A stretch of DNA of 64,000 nt from Suillus spraguei (GCA_016800925.1 JABCPU010000134.1:62001-126000), one strand, 5' to 3'; counted from the first letter of the stretch, positions 45,338-56,278 are shown. A program made the numbers and translations. The notes: a model not told the origin generated them from the sequence alone.

Positions 45338-46288
45338 TTAATTTCTGGCAATCCTCAGCTGTGATCTTCCCCATTCCACTGCTACTCTCTCCCAAAGCTC
45401 CCATACTCCTTTAGGGGGGTTTTCATAGGCTTGAAGCTTTTTCTTGAGTGTTCCCCAGAGATGTTCAATGACATTGACATCAGGAGACTGTGCTGGCCAG
45501 TCAAGAACATTGATGTTATGTTCTTCAAACCATTCCCTAGCTCTTCTGGATGTGTGCTTGGGATCATTATCCTGTTGGAAAATGATATCTTCTTCATCAA
45601 TCCCTGATTCTGCCAAGCTAGGCAGCAAGTGGTCATTTAAAATGTCCACATACTGCTCAGCATTCATCTTCCCCTCAACCTCAGCAAGCATTCCCACACC
45701 ATTCCATCCCATACAGCCCCATACCATTAAAGAACCTCCTCCAAACTTGACAGTCCCATTAACCTCTCTGTCTGTTAGGCCATCTCCCTTCTTTTTCCAT
45801 ACATACACCTTCCCATCTGACCCAATCCTATTGATTTTGGTCTCATCTGACCATATAACACGCTTCCAGTCCTCTACAGTCCAGTGTTGATGAGCTAAGG
45901 CAAAGGCTAGTCTTCTCTGCCTATGTTTGATGGAGAGAAGAGGCTTTTTCTTCTTTGTTACTGCCTTGAGATGAGCTGCCTTGAGAACATTCCTCACAGT
46001 TTGTGAAGAGACAGGGGTAGTGATGGTGGAATTGATATAATGGGTGGCTTGGACAGCATTATCAGCCTTTCCTGTAGTGATATGTTGGATAATAGCCCTT
46101 TTGTCAGTAGAGGTAAGCTTGGATGGACGTCCTCCACAAGAGTTTTCCTTGTCTGGGTGGCTTTCTTTGATGAACTTGGCCACAGTGGACTTGCATACTC
46201 CAGTTCTAGAGGAAATTTGGCGAGCAGAGAGGCCAGCATAAGACAGAGAGAGGATATTATCTCTTTGAGCAGAGGAGATGGCTTTCAT
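45338..46288 (-). pseudogene. Mariner B transposase, frameshifted near C-terminus
   Basis: Same protein as copies C and D from MKAISSAQRDN (ATG 46288). After AVEWG the frame is lost: B has one G fewer in the run GGAATGGGGAAG, so the last 35 or so residues are replaced by RSQLRIARN. HTH, GRPS motif and all three catalytic residues are intact. It is probably inactive or impaired. Confidence 0.9.
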
Positions 46289-46593
46289 GGTGATTATGAC
46301 TATGATACATGAGATATTCTGGTTTATATAGTTAGATATAGTCATAAAATAACATAATGACACCACTTTATAATTTATATAATAGTGGCATGATTTTTAT
46401 GGTGTCATAAATAATGATTTATATAGTTTTAATATACACTCAAAAAACTGTCCACATGAGTCATCATTTTATAAGCCTTATATCTCCACCATATCTCCGC
46501 GATTCCACGTGTAGGGCTCAAATAAAAGCCCTGAAGCCATACTACAATGTGGTATAAGTATGTCCTTGAGGAATTGTTCATTCTCACACAATA

Positions 46594-48208
46594 CAGTGGC
46601 TCAAAAAACTGTCGCATGTTTTGACATTTTTCACTATCTATGATATTGTGTGAGAATGAACAAATTCCTCAAGGACATACTTATACCACATTGTAGTATG
46701 GCTTCAGGGCTTTTATTTGAGCCCTACACCGTGGGAATCGCGGAGATATGGTGGAGATATAAGGCTTATAAAATGATGACTCATGTGGACAGTTTTTTGA
46801 GTGTATATTAAAACTATATAAATCATTATTTATGACACCATAAAAATCATGCCACTATTATATAAATTATAAAGTGGTGTCATTATGTTATTTTATGACT
46901 ATATCTAACTATATAAACCAGAATATCTCATGTATCATAGTCATAATCACCATGAAAGCCATCTCCTCTGCTCAAAGAGATAATATCCTCTCTCTGTCTT
47001 ATGCTGGCCTCTCTGCTCGCCAAATTTCCTCTAGAACTGGAGTATGCAAGTCCACTGTGGCCAAGTTCATCAAAGAAAGCCACCCAGACAAGGAAAACTC
47101 TTGTGGAGGACGTCCATCCAAGCTTACCTCTACTGACAAAAGGGCTATTATCCAACATATCACTACAGGAAAGGCTGATAATGCTGTCCAAGCCACCCAT
47201 TATATCAATTCCACCATCACTACCCCTGTCTCTTCACAAACTGTGAGGAATGTTCTCAAGGCAGCTCATCTCAAGGCAGTAACAAAGAAGAAAAAGCCTC
47301 TTCTCTCCATCAAACATAGGCAGAGAAGACTAGCCTTTGCCTTAGCTCATCAACACTGGACTGTAGAGGACTGGAAGCGTGTTATATGGTCAGATGAGAC
47401 CAAAATCAATAGGATTGGGTCAGATGGGAAGGTGTATGTATGGAAAAAGAAGGGAGATGGCCTAACAGACAGAGAGGTTAATGGGACTGTCAAGTTTGGA
47501 GGAGGTTCTTTAATGGTATGGGGCTGTATGGGATGGAATGGTGTGGGAATGCTTGCTGAGGTTGAGGGGAAGATGAATGCTGAGCAGTATGTGGACATTT
47601 TAAATGACCACTTGCTGCCTAGCTTGGCAGAATCAGGGATTGATGAAGAAGATATCATTTTCCAACAGGATAATGATCCCAAGCACACATCCAGAAGAGC
47701 TAGGGAATGGTTTGAAGAACATAACATCAATGTTCTTGACTGGCCAGCACAGTCTCCTGATGTCAATGTCATTGAACATCTCTGGGGAACACTCAAGAAA
47801 AAGCTTCAAGCCTATGAAAACCCCCCTAAAGGAGTATGGGAGCTTTGGGAGAGAGTAGCAGTGGAATGGAGGAAGATCACAGCTGAGGATTGCCAGAAAT
47901 TAATTGAGAGTATGCCTAGAAGGATAGAGGCAGTAATTAAAGCCAAGGGAGGTCATACAAAATACTAGAATACCTGGTTATTACTGTAAAATACTTGAGT
48001 CAAAAAACTGTCCGCATGAGTCACCATTTTGTGAGCCTTGTATCTCCACCATATCTCCACCGATTCCCACGGTGTAGGGCTCAAATGAAAGCCCTGAAGC
48101 CATACTACAATGTGGTATAAGCATGTTTTTGAGGCATTTGTTTGTTCTCACACAATATTATAGATAGTGAAAAATGCCAAAACATGCGGACAGTTTTTTG
48201 AGCCACTG
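46594..48208 (+). mobile_element. Mariner copy C, complete
   Basis: 1615 bp, CAGTGGCTCAAAAAACTGTC...GAGCCACTG, with TA at 46592-46593 and 48209-48210. Terminal repeats are about 205-215 bp. The left end lacks single bases relative to the other copies (CTGTCGCATG, GAATCGCGG). Confidence 0.93.
46952..47968 (+). CDS. Tc1/mariner transposase (copy C), 338 aa, DD34E
   Basis: Cut-and-paste transposase of the Tc1 group, acting in the nucleus on the element's own ends. Start chosen at ATG 46952 (MKAISSAQRDNILSLSYAG), a good HTH start; an in-frame ATG lies 26 codons upstream. Two helix-turn-helix units occupy about residues 1-110 (ARQISSRTGVCKSTVAKF; TVRNVLKAAHLK), with a GGRPSKLT AT-hook-like motif between them. 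A basic KKKK stretch may be a nuclear localisation signal. The catalytic domain has VIWSDETK, FQQDNDPKHTS and NVIEHLWG; 34 residues separate the second Asp and the Glu. It ends GGHTKY. Intact, with Arg in place of Gly in AVEW(R/G)KIT. It could be active. Confidence 0.93.
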   Translation: MKAISSAQRDNILSLSYAGLSARQISSRTGVCKSTVAKFIKESHPDKENSCGGRPSKLTSTDKRAIIQHITTGKADNAVQATHYINSTITTPVSSQTVRNVLKAAHLKAVTKKKKPLLSIKHRQRRLAFALAHQHWTVEDWKRVIWSDETKINRIGSDGKVYVWKKKGDGLTDREVNGTVKFGGGSLMVWGCMGWNGVGMLAEVEGKMNAEQYVDILNDHLLPSLAESGIDEEDIIFQQDNDPKHTSRRAREWFEEHNINVLDWPAQSPDVNVIEHLWGTLKKKLQAYENPPKGVWELWERVAVEWRKITAEDCQKLIESMPRRIEAVIKAKGGHTKY

Positions 48209-48746
48209 TATCATAGATAGTGAAAAATGTCAAAACATGCGGACAGTTTTTTGAGCCACTGTATCTTCAGCTCCACACCTATGACTCCTTTTCGCACATG
48301 TGTGCTCTCATTGGTTCATATGCCTCTGACTCATTCATGAGCGTGTGTCCTCCTATTGGCTATCTGACTCCATACTTAATCTAGTGATACTTATGTATTC
48401 ACGCTCCGCTTCGATCTTCATATAAATATGCACAGATAGTCTTTGTACTTCTTTAACTTGAATCTACTTGATCTTCGACCCTGAACTTCCTTTCAATAAG
48501 CTTCAATAAGCTTATTGTCTATACTTCGACTTCTTAAAAGCTCATCGCTTCTAAGTCTATTCATCATCATAGAACCTGTCGCTGAGACGTGGTTGTGAGA
48601 CAGCGCATCGCACCCACCTCCAACCTGACGCAATTAGTGCACTCCGCACTAGGAGACCAATATGCATGGGCTGCCACTCTTTATAGAGCACCCATTGCAG
48701 ACACCACTCAAGTTCTTTAGTGCCTGGCTAGGTCGCTAACAGCCAT

Positions 48747-49229
48747 GCTATGGTACTCGCCCCGGAAACTGAACCAGAAGCCCTGGATGAGGCAAAAAAT
48801 TAGTCCACGACCCTCCTGACTCCGTGCAGGATGAGGGTCGCATTGGCCCAACTTGTACAATGGAGCTATGACTCAACACTGTAACTCTTCCTGATCCGAA
48901 CTCTCTGTGTCCATATGTCTCTCTTCCATCTTTCTCCAATATATCTGACTTTCCAGCCCTCATAGACTGTGGCTCCTCCAACTGCTTCATAGACACTGAT
49001 TTTGTCCAAAAACATAAAATCCCTACCTATCAGATTCCTCCGCTTCCACTCCGTTTGTTTGATGGTACCTGCAATAACAATATTTTCAAAGCCATGAACT
49101 TGTCCATCTGATTCTCATCCGGTGTAGTCACCTCCAATACATTCTAGATTACCCCTTTGGGTTCCTCATGTTATATCATTCTTGGATATAGCTGGCTCAC
49201 CTCATACAATCCATTGATTGACTGGGTAT
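48747..49229 (+). pseudogene. Gypsy-A protease region
   Basis: The frame is recovered after the LTR5 insertion. It contains FPALIDCGSSNCFIDTDF, an aspartic protease motif (D-C/S-G), and about 90 residues later ILGYSWLTSYNPLIDW, the flap-following block that closes retropepsins. Stops and frame breaks are present. The frame is cut at 49229 by LTR3 and resumes at 49851. Confidence 0.75.
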
Positions 49230-49845
49230 TGTTACAAACTGGGATCGCGTCACCAGTGACAGTGAAAAGACACAGCCAGTCTGCTGGGAAGTTTTACTAT
49301 GTTCAAAAGAGAACGAGGACAAGGAGTACACAGAGGGTTCTGAGTATAAATTCAAGTCTAAGAGTAATGACTCAAAGATGATCAAGAATAATGACTAAGG
49401 CTAAGGAGTGCTTAGACTTAGAAATGATTCAGACAACTTAGGTTGGAGACCTAAGCAAAGGAGATTTCAGGTAAAACCCAGTAAGATTAAAGTAAGGAAT
49501 CTACTACAAGTACACTGTGCTTATATAGGTATATATGTACGCACAGACCAGGTAACCATGAGAGTATAACTGCATATCCTAATAAGGAAGGCATGTATCA
49601 TACAGGCATATTGAGATGCATGAGTCAGAGATAAGGACACGTGTTTAGCATACATGTATGCTAAACCAGCTGAGTCCAAGAACAGAGTCATGGGGAGTCA
49701 GTATATCACATGATATGACATAGTGGTTGAGTCATGTAGTTATGTGATGCCTGATGGAGGTGGAAGTGTCCGAGTGATAGGCTCCATATCACATGATATG
49801 CAAGGAAGAAAGGGAAAATGAATAGGGGCACGTACAACTGTAACA
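49230..49845 (+). repeat. Solo LTR3 in Gypsy-A, TSD GGTAT
   Basis: 616 bp from TGTTACAAACTGGG to CAACTGTAACA. GGTAT at 49225-49229 and 49846-49850. Removing it rejoins the frame of IDWVLGSIKF. Confidence 0.94.
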
Positions 49846-49850
49846 GGTAT

Positions 49851-50590
49851 TGGGCAGCATCAAGTTCCGAACGACTGTACAGGGAATGCCATCGAACCCA
49901 TCCACATCATTGCTGCCTCTGGACACTCCATCAGTGGCAGAAATTCCCCATCCGACACCCCCGCTACCTCCGGATATTCCATCCAAGGTAAAAACCTTCC
50001 CTCCGACATCTCCGTTGCCTCCAGGCATTCCATCCATGGTAGAGACTCCTCCTCTGACCAAATCTGAACCCTCTGCTGGTACCTCAGTCCCTAACATATC
50101 CCTGATAAATGCAGTGGCTTTTTGCTGTGCCTGCAAGTTAGAAGGATCTACTCAGTTCAGCGTCTATCTCCGTCCCTCTGGAGTTAATCTCCAATCCACA
50201 TCTGTACCATCCAAGCCTCCAGACCTCTCCAGAATCCCTCCCAAATACCACGAGTTTGCGGATGTCTTTGACAAAGGCAAAGCTGGGCAGCTTTCTCCTC
50301 ACCAAGCCTATGGTCTCAAAATCGAGATAGAGGAAGGAGCTAGTCCACCTCTCGGCACCATATATTCTCTCTCTCTGGTCGAGCTTGAAGCCCTCTGGAA
50401 GTTCCTTGATGAAAACATCTCATCTGGACTCCTCCGATCCTCGTCTTCTCCTCATGAAGCCCCTGTTCTATTTGTCAAAAAGATGGATGGCTCCCTACAC
50501 CTTTGTGTGGATTTCTGTGGCCTCAACCAGATTACCAAAAAAAAACTGTTATCCATTACCCCTCATTGCTGACCTCCTAGACTCTCCAAG
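49851..50590 (+). pseudogene. Gypsy-A pol linker and RT N-terminal half
   Basis: A Pro-rich linker (LPPDIPSKVKTFPP and similar) precedes the conserved entry to RT: RIPPKYHEFADVF, HQAYGLKIEIEEGASPPLG, IYSLSLVELEALWKFLDE, APVLFVKKMDGSLHLCVDF. It is cut after LLDS by the LTR2 at 50595. A frame shift follows the A-run near 50540. Confidence 0.88.
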
Positions 50591-50594
50591 CCAT

Positions 50595-51507
50595 TGTAAA
50601 GATACAACCTAACCTGGACTGTAGATAAACTACCTCCTAAGTTAGTATGTGTGGTCTTGCGCTCCTTCTAGTCTGCTTCACTTGCGAAACAAGAGTGTTC
50701 GACCTTAAAGTGGGATGCCTGTTAGTATAGTTAAATCCAAGTCAAACCAGTGAGCTAAAGTAGTGTCGTAGTCAGCGGTACTAGCATCGTTGAAACAAAG
50801 TCAGTAACAGTAGTGTCAAGCGAGCGGCAATGAGCAACAATATCAGCGGTTAAAGTTGCAAGTGGTGCAAAGAAACAGTAAAGAAGGCTGCGGTACTTTC
50901 AGTGGTACAGTAGCGGTGCATGAGAAGTTCAGTCAGAATAGCAATCAAGAGTCCAGCAGTATGCCAGCGGTAACGGTGAAAGAGTGTGATCGATTAATAA
51001 GTGGTAAAGAACTTTAAAGACTAAGTCCACTACTGGGTAAATCCAGAGCTAGACAATAATCCTGACCTATAGTACATGCAATGGGGTAAAATAAGGTACT
51101 GTATTGTGTGGGGTACGTGGTGCTTATATCCTAAATCATATGTATTTGGAATGCTCTAGGCGAGATCAGTAGCGCTCAAGTACAGTAACCACCATATGTA
51201 AACATAGCGCGAGGCAGCTGCAGCACGAGGTGACATGTAATAAGACTTGCCATGGAATCAGTGATAACGAACATAAAACAAACAATGCACCAAATGGAGC
51301 TATGTGGACGCGGCAAGGACATGGGAGGGCATCAGTACGTGGAATGTGGTGTATTAGTCAGGACGATGTGCAGTAAGCATGGGATACCGCCGGCAATGCT
51401 AAAGGGGTAAGACAGCCATGGACGAGTGGTAACTCCTATAGATGTGAGACAAGTGCTACATAAAAGGTAGGGTTTCGAGGCCAGTGCCAATAAATATGTT
51501 CGTTACA
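50595..51507 (+). repeat. Solo LTR2 in Gypsy-A RT, TSD CCAT
   Basis: 913 bp from TGTAAAGATACAACC to ATGTTCGTTACA. CCAT at 50591-50594 and 51508-51511. Removal of the LTR and one CCAT restores the RT frame (SHAKVYTKIDL). Confidence 0.94.
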
Positions 51508-51511
51508 CCAT

Positions 51512-53351
51512 GCTAAAGTTTACACCAAAATTGATCTCCGTTCCGCTTACCATCTCATCCGGATAGCGGAAGGAGATGAGTGGAAGACTTCCTTTCATAT
51601 GTGCTATGGCTCCTATGAATGGTTGGTAATGCCAGAAGGCCTTACAAATGCTCCAATGGCTTTGCAATGCTTTGTTAATAGCATGTTTGCCGATATGCTG
51701 GATATATGTGTTATTGTGTATCTGGATGACATCCTTATCTATTCCAAAGACCTTGCAAGTCATAGGAAACACGTCCGAGAAGTACTATGCCGCCTCCGTA
51801 AACATCGACTCTATGCTAAACCTGAGAAATGCGAATTCCACTCATCCTCTGTCAAGTATCTTGGTTACCTGCTATCTCCAGATGGCTTTACAATGTTATA
51901 CGAGAAGATCTAGTCTATTGTCAACTGGCTGGAACCTCAGAAGATCAAGGACATCCGATCCTTCCTTGGGTTCACTAATTTCTATTGTCGATTCATCTTC
52001 AACTACTCAGATATCATAGTTCCCCTCACTTGGCTTACATGCAAGGGAGTTCCTTGGAACTTTTCTGAGGACTGTCGGAAATCCTTTGAAGCACTCAAGA
52101 AAGCCTTCACTTCCACTCCGGTACTTACCCACTGGATTCCAGATGTTCCTATGGTTGTGGAAACCGATGCCTCTGACTATGCCATTGCCGGAATACTTTC
52201 CATTGTATGTCTGAACTCAGAGCTTCATCCAGTTGCCTATTACTCCCATACTCTGTCCACTCCAGAACTCAATTATGACACCCACAACAAGGAACTCCTA
52301 GCCATCCACGAAGCTTTCCAGACCTGGCGATATTACCTAGCACCGTCAGGCTCACTGGTCTGAATTCCTCCATCAGTTCAATCTCATCATCCCTTTCCAT
52401 CCCGGAAAACTCGGAGCCAAACTGGATTCCCTTACTAGACGTTGGGATGTCTATCCCAAAGAGGGGGATAAGGACTATGCTCAAGTCAATCCTCATAATT
52501 TCCGCCCAGTATTCACCTCTGAACAGTTAGCTTTGTCCCTATGAGCCACAACCCTAGCACCTCTAGTTCTTAGAGCAGCTGTTCTTATGGATACAGAAAA
52601 CCTTTGGAAAGACATCCTGACTGCACTTCCCAATGACCCTATTGCACGGACGCATCTTCTGGTACCTTCGGATCCGAGATGGACAGTAGATGATAGTGGA
52701 TTCCTTTGCTGTGACAACTGTATCTACATTCTGGAAGCTAATGACTTATGACTACGCATCCTCCATAACTGCCATGATCACCCCCTATCCGGACATTTTG
52801 GACAGAGTTGTACCCTCGAGCTCGTCCGATGCGACTACACCTGGCCCAGAATACATACTTATGTGAAAGATTATGTCAGGTCCTGTACTTCCTGTGCCCG
52901 AGCCAAAGTTCTGAGGCACAAGCCATATGGATGACTCAAGCAACTCCCTGTTCCAGAGAAACCATGGAATTCCATCTCTATGTATTTCATTGAGCAACTT
53001 CCGGGACTCATCCAGCTATACAGCTATCCTCATTATTATAGATCACCTATCTAAACAAGCCATATTTGTTCCGACTCATGACACCATCGCCTCACCGGAT
53101 CTCACCCGCCTTTTCCTCCTGCACATATTCTCCAAGCATGGTGTTCCATCCCATGTAACCTCGGATCAGGGAACAGAGTTCATATCCCACTTTTTCCGGT
53201 CCTTAGGAGAAGCGTTAGACATGGTCCTACACTTCACGTCTGGATATCATCCAGAAGGGGATGGACAAACTGAACATGCCAACCAAATGCTGGAACAGTA
53301 CCTCCGGATCTATTGCAACTATCAGCAGGACAACTGGTACGAGCTACTGCC
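51512..53351 (+). pseudogene. Gypsy-A RT C-terminal half, RNase H and integrase
   Basis: RT continues KVYTKIDLRSAYHLIRI, YGSYEWLVMPEGLTNAP and catalytic YLDDILIYS. RNase H has VVETDASDYAIAG and [17 protein letters not shown] deletion follows at about 52350: the next recognisable block is [15 protein letters not shown] in another frame. The integrase has HHCC (HNCHDHPLSGH...CTSCARAK) and core motifs IIIDHLSKQA, HVTSDQGTEF and NQMLEQYLR. The frame ends at YELLP, where Gypsy-B inserts. Several TGA stops look like former CGA. No chromodomain is seen because the 3' end is displaced. Confidence 0.9.
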
Positions 53352-53460
53352 TGTTACAGTTGTATGTACCCCTATTCATTCTTCATTTACTTACATCATT
53401 TCTTTTGCTCTTGTTTGATTTATCATATGCATATGCTTTGTCAAGAGGAGCCCTCTAACA
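53352..53460 (+). repeat. Degenerate 5' LTR of Gypsy-B (LTR3-like)
   Basis: TGTTACAGTTGTATGTACCCC matches the sense-strand start of LTR3, and the segment ends CCTCTAACA just before the gag leader. It is only about 109 bp, so most of the LTR is missing or diverged. The orientation fits Gypsy-B and agrees with LTR3 belonging to the Gypsy-minus/Gypsy-B lineage. Confidence 0.55.
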
Positions 53461-53538
53461 GAAGACAAGCCCTAACGGACAGCAAGACAGTGCGTGTAGG
53501 CACCAAGAAAGCACACTCATCCCTGATGAATTTTCATC

Positions 53539-54196
53539 ATGACTATGACTTCAATGAAAAAAGAATTTGAATTCAAGATTGGTTTTCCAACCGCTTTTGA
53601 TGGAGATTGTGACAACTCCACTGAGTTTAGTTTATCATGCAATGCGTACCTCAATATCAACGAGAGGCTCTACACCACCGACAAACAGAAGATCATCTTC
53701 ATAACATCGTTTATGACTGAGAATAATGCCAAGAGCTGGAAACAGAAATTCCTTGCTCACGCTCAGAGTAGGGATTCAGCTGGAACATTGGTAGGCTATG
53801 GAGATATGAAGACCTTCATGACAAGCTTCAATGAAGCGTTTGAGCCAGTAGATTCAATAGGCACAGCAATGATGAAACTCAGAGACCTCAAACAAGGAAG
53901 TGGCGATTTACAAACATACATTGCTAATTTTGAAACCCTTGCCACTAAGGCATGAGTAACAGAAGATAACATCAAAATCCAATTCTTCCAGGATGGCCTA
54001 AACTTAGGCATCCTTACAAAACTGTTCGCACCAGGAGATGTTCCTGACATTTATCGCAACATGGTCACACAATGTGTTAACATTGATAACTCTCACCAAT
54101 GTCTTAATGCACTTAGGACATGTCACAACCTGCAACAGAAGAAGAACTATAGAAATGCCCATTACACTCCTAGCCATGACCCTAATGCAATGGTCA
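53539..54196 (+). pseudogene. Gypsy-B gag, main part
   Basis: From ATG 53539 (MTMTSMKKEFEFKIGFPTAF): a retrotransposon capsid domain with ITSFMTENNAKSWKQKFLAH, DMKTFMTSFNEAF and LRDLKQGSGDLQTYIANFE. One TGA (53953-53955, KA-stop-VTEDN) is present. It is cut at the TA of 54197-54198 by mariner D. The continuation lies at 56279-56349 and ends, after another LTR, in a zinc knuckle. Confidence 0.85.
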
Positions 54197-54198
54197 TA

Positions 54199-56276
54199 CA
54201 GTGGCTCAAAAAACTGTCCGCATGTTTTGACATTTTTCACTATCTATGATATTGTGTGAGAATGAACAAATTCCTCAAGGACATACTTATACCACATTGT
54301 AGTATGGCTTCAGGGCTTTTATTTGAGCCCTACACCGTGGGAATCTGCGGAGATATGGTGGAGATATAAGGCTTATAAAATGATGACTCATGTGGACAGT
54401 TTTTTGAGTGTATATTAAAACTATATAAATCATTATTTATGACACCATAAAAATCATGCCACTATTATATAAATTATAAAGTGGTGTCATTATGTTATTT
54501 TATGACTATATCTAACTATATAAACCAGAATATCTCATGTATCATAGTCATAATCACCATGAAAGCCATCTCCTCTGCTCAAAGAGATAATATCCTCTCT
54601 CTGTCTTATGCTGGCCTCTCTGCTCGCCAAATTTCCTCTAGAACTGGAGTATGCAAGTCCACTGTGGCCAAGTTCATCAAAGAAAGCCACCCAGACAAGG
54701 AAAACTCTTGTGGAGGATGTCCATCCAAGCTTACCTCTACTGACAAAAGGGCTATTATCCAACATATCACTACAGGAAAGGCTGATAATGCTGTCCAAGC
54801 CACCCATTATATCAATTCCACCATCACTACCCCTGTCTCTTCACAAACTGTGAGGAATGTTCTCAAGGCAGCTCATCTCAAGGCAGTAACAAAGAAGAAA
54901 AAGCCTCTTCTCTCCATCAAACATAGGCAGAGAAGACTAGCCTTTGCCTTAGCTCATCAACACTGGACTGTAGAGGACTGGAAGCGTGTTATATGGTCAG
55001 ATGAGACCAAAATCAATAGGATTGGGTCAGATGGGAAGGTGTATGTATGGAAAAAGAAGGGAGATGGCCTAACAGACAGAGAGGTTAATGGGACTGTCAA
55101 GTTTGGAGGAGGTTCTTTAATGGTATGGGGCTGTATGGGATGGAATGGTGTGGGAATGCTTGCTGAGGTTGAGGGGAAGATGAATGCTGAGCAGTATGTG
55201 GACATTTTAAATGACCACTTGCTGCCTAGCTTGGCAGAATCAGGGATTGATGAAGAAGATATCATTTTCCAACAGGATAATGATCCCAAGCACACATCCA
55301 GAAGAGCTAGGGAATGGTTTGAAGAACATAACATCAATGTTCTTGACTGGCCAGCACAGTCTCCTGATGTCAATGTCATTGAACATCTCTGGGGAACACT
55401 CAAGAAAAAGCTTCAAGCCTATGAAAACCCCCCTAAAGGAGTATGGGAGCTTTGGGAGAGAGTAGCAGTGGAATGGGGGAAGATCACAGCTGAGGATTGC
55501 CAGAAATTAATTGAGAGTATGCCTAGAAGGATAGAGGCAGTAATTAAAGCCAAGGGAGGTCATACAAAATACTAGAATACCTGGTTATTACTGTAAAATA
55601 CTTGAGTCAAAAAACTGTCCGCATGAGTCACCATTTTGTGAGCCTTGTATCTCCACCATATCTCCACCGATTCCCACGGTGTAGGGCTCAAATGAAAGCC
55701 CTGAAGCCATACTACAATGTGGTATAAGCATGTTTTTGAGGCATTTGTTTGTTCTCACACAATATTATAGATAGTGAAAAATGCCAAAACATGCGGACAG
55801 TTTTTTGAGCCACTGTATACAGGGTACAAGCAATGAGGCAATGCACGAGTCAAGAAGGAAAATGCAAAGGAAAAGATAAAAGGAAATATGACACCAATCA
55901 TAGTCCAAGAACCAAAGGGTAGCGCGTGTTGAAGCACAAGGAGAGGGGTGAGGTGCAAAGAGTGCGCATGAAGCGTGAGATGCAGGAGTGGGCGCGAAGT
56001 GCACGAGGGGTAAGCACTTAGCGATGACGATGAAGGAGGCAGGCATAGGCGAGGTAAGGTGTGACAAGGGCGAGCCAGATGAGGCAGCGGAGAATGAGTT
56101 GAGCCTTGTATCTCCACCATATCTCCACCGATTCCCACGGTGTAGGGCTCAAATGAAAGCCCTGAAGCCATACTACAATGTGGTATAAGCATGTTTTTGA
56201 GGCATTTGTTTGTTCTCACACAATATTATAGATAGTGAAAAATGCCAAAACATGCGGACAGTTTTTTGAGCCACTG
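54199..56276 (+). mobile_element. Mariner copy D: composite with duplicated right end and captured LTR5
   Basis: A complete mariner (54199-55815, 1617 bp) is followed by TA, then about 280 bp of inverted LTR5 (55818-56097), then a second mariner right end (about 56098-56276). The LTR5 piece is the inverse of 44752-45032, the left flank of copy B. The gag frame proves the true insertion limits: joining TA 54197-54198 to 56279 restores gag (NAMVIDRISDQE). The whole 2078 bp therefore behaves as one insertion with TA duplications (54197-54198, 56277-56278). Confidence 0.88.
54559..55575 (+). CDS. Tc1/mariner transposase (copy D), 338 aa, DD34E
   Basis: Start at ATG 54559, same architecture as copy C: double HTH, basic KKKK stretch, catalytic SDETK, QQDNDPKH and NVIEHLWG with D-34-E spacing, end GGHTKY. 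It differs from C at two positions: GGCPSKLT instead of GGRPSKLT (CGT to TGT), and Gly instead of Arg in AVEWGKIT. The frame is intact. Loss of Arg in the GRPS motif may weaken DNA binding; that is inference. Confidence 0.92.
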   Translation: MKAISSAQRDNILSLSYAGLSARQISSRTGVCKSTVAKFIKESHPDKENSCGGCPSKLTSTDKRAIIQHITTGKADNAVQATHYINSTITTPVSSQTVRNVLKAAHLKAVTKKKKPLLSIKHRQRRLAFALAHQHWTVEDWKRVIWSDETKINRIGSDGKVYVWKKKGDGLTDREVNGTVKFGGGSLMVWGCMGWNGVGMLAEVEGKMNAEQYVDILNDHLLPSLAESGIDEEDIIFQQDNDPKHTSRRAREWFEEHNINVLDWPAQSPDVNVIEHLWGTLKKKLQAYENPPKGVWELWERVAVEWGKITAEDCQKLIESMPRRIEAVIKAKGGHTKY

Positions 56277-56278
56277 TA

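Larger units (their letters stand above)
45033..48261 (-). mobile_element. Mariner copy B, interrupted by copy C
   Basis: Copy B consists of 45033-46593 plus 48211-48261. TA flanks at 45031-45032 and 48262-48263. Comparison with the uninterrupted LTR5 at 43.1 kb shows the original site as a TATA-type sequence. The last 51 bp of B's terminal repeat (ATAGATAGTGAAAAATG...GAGCCACTG) are displaced beyond copy C, because C inserted at a TA within that repeat. Confidence 0.93.
44664..48741 (+). repeat. Solo LTR5 inserted in gag, split by mariners
   Basis: LTR5 pieces 44664-45032 and 48262-48741 flank a mariner pair. Ends TGTTACAAGAAC and GTCGCTAACA; flanks GCCGT (44659-44663) and GCCAT (48742-48746), a 5-bp duplication with one change. 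Confidence 0.85.
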
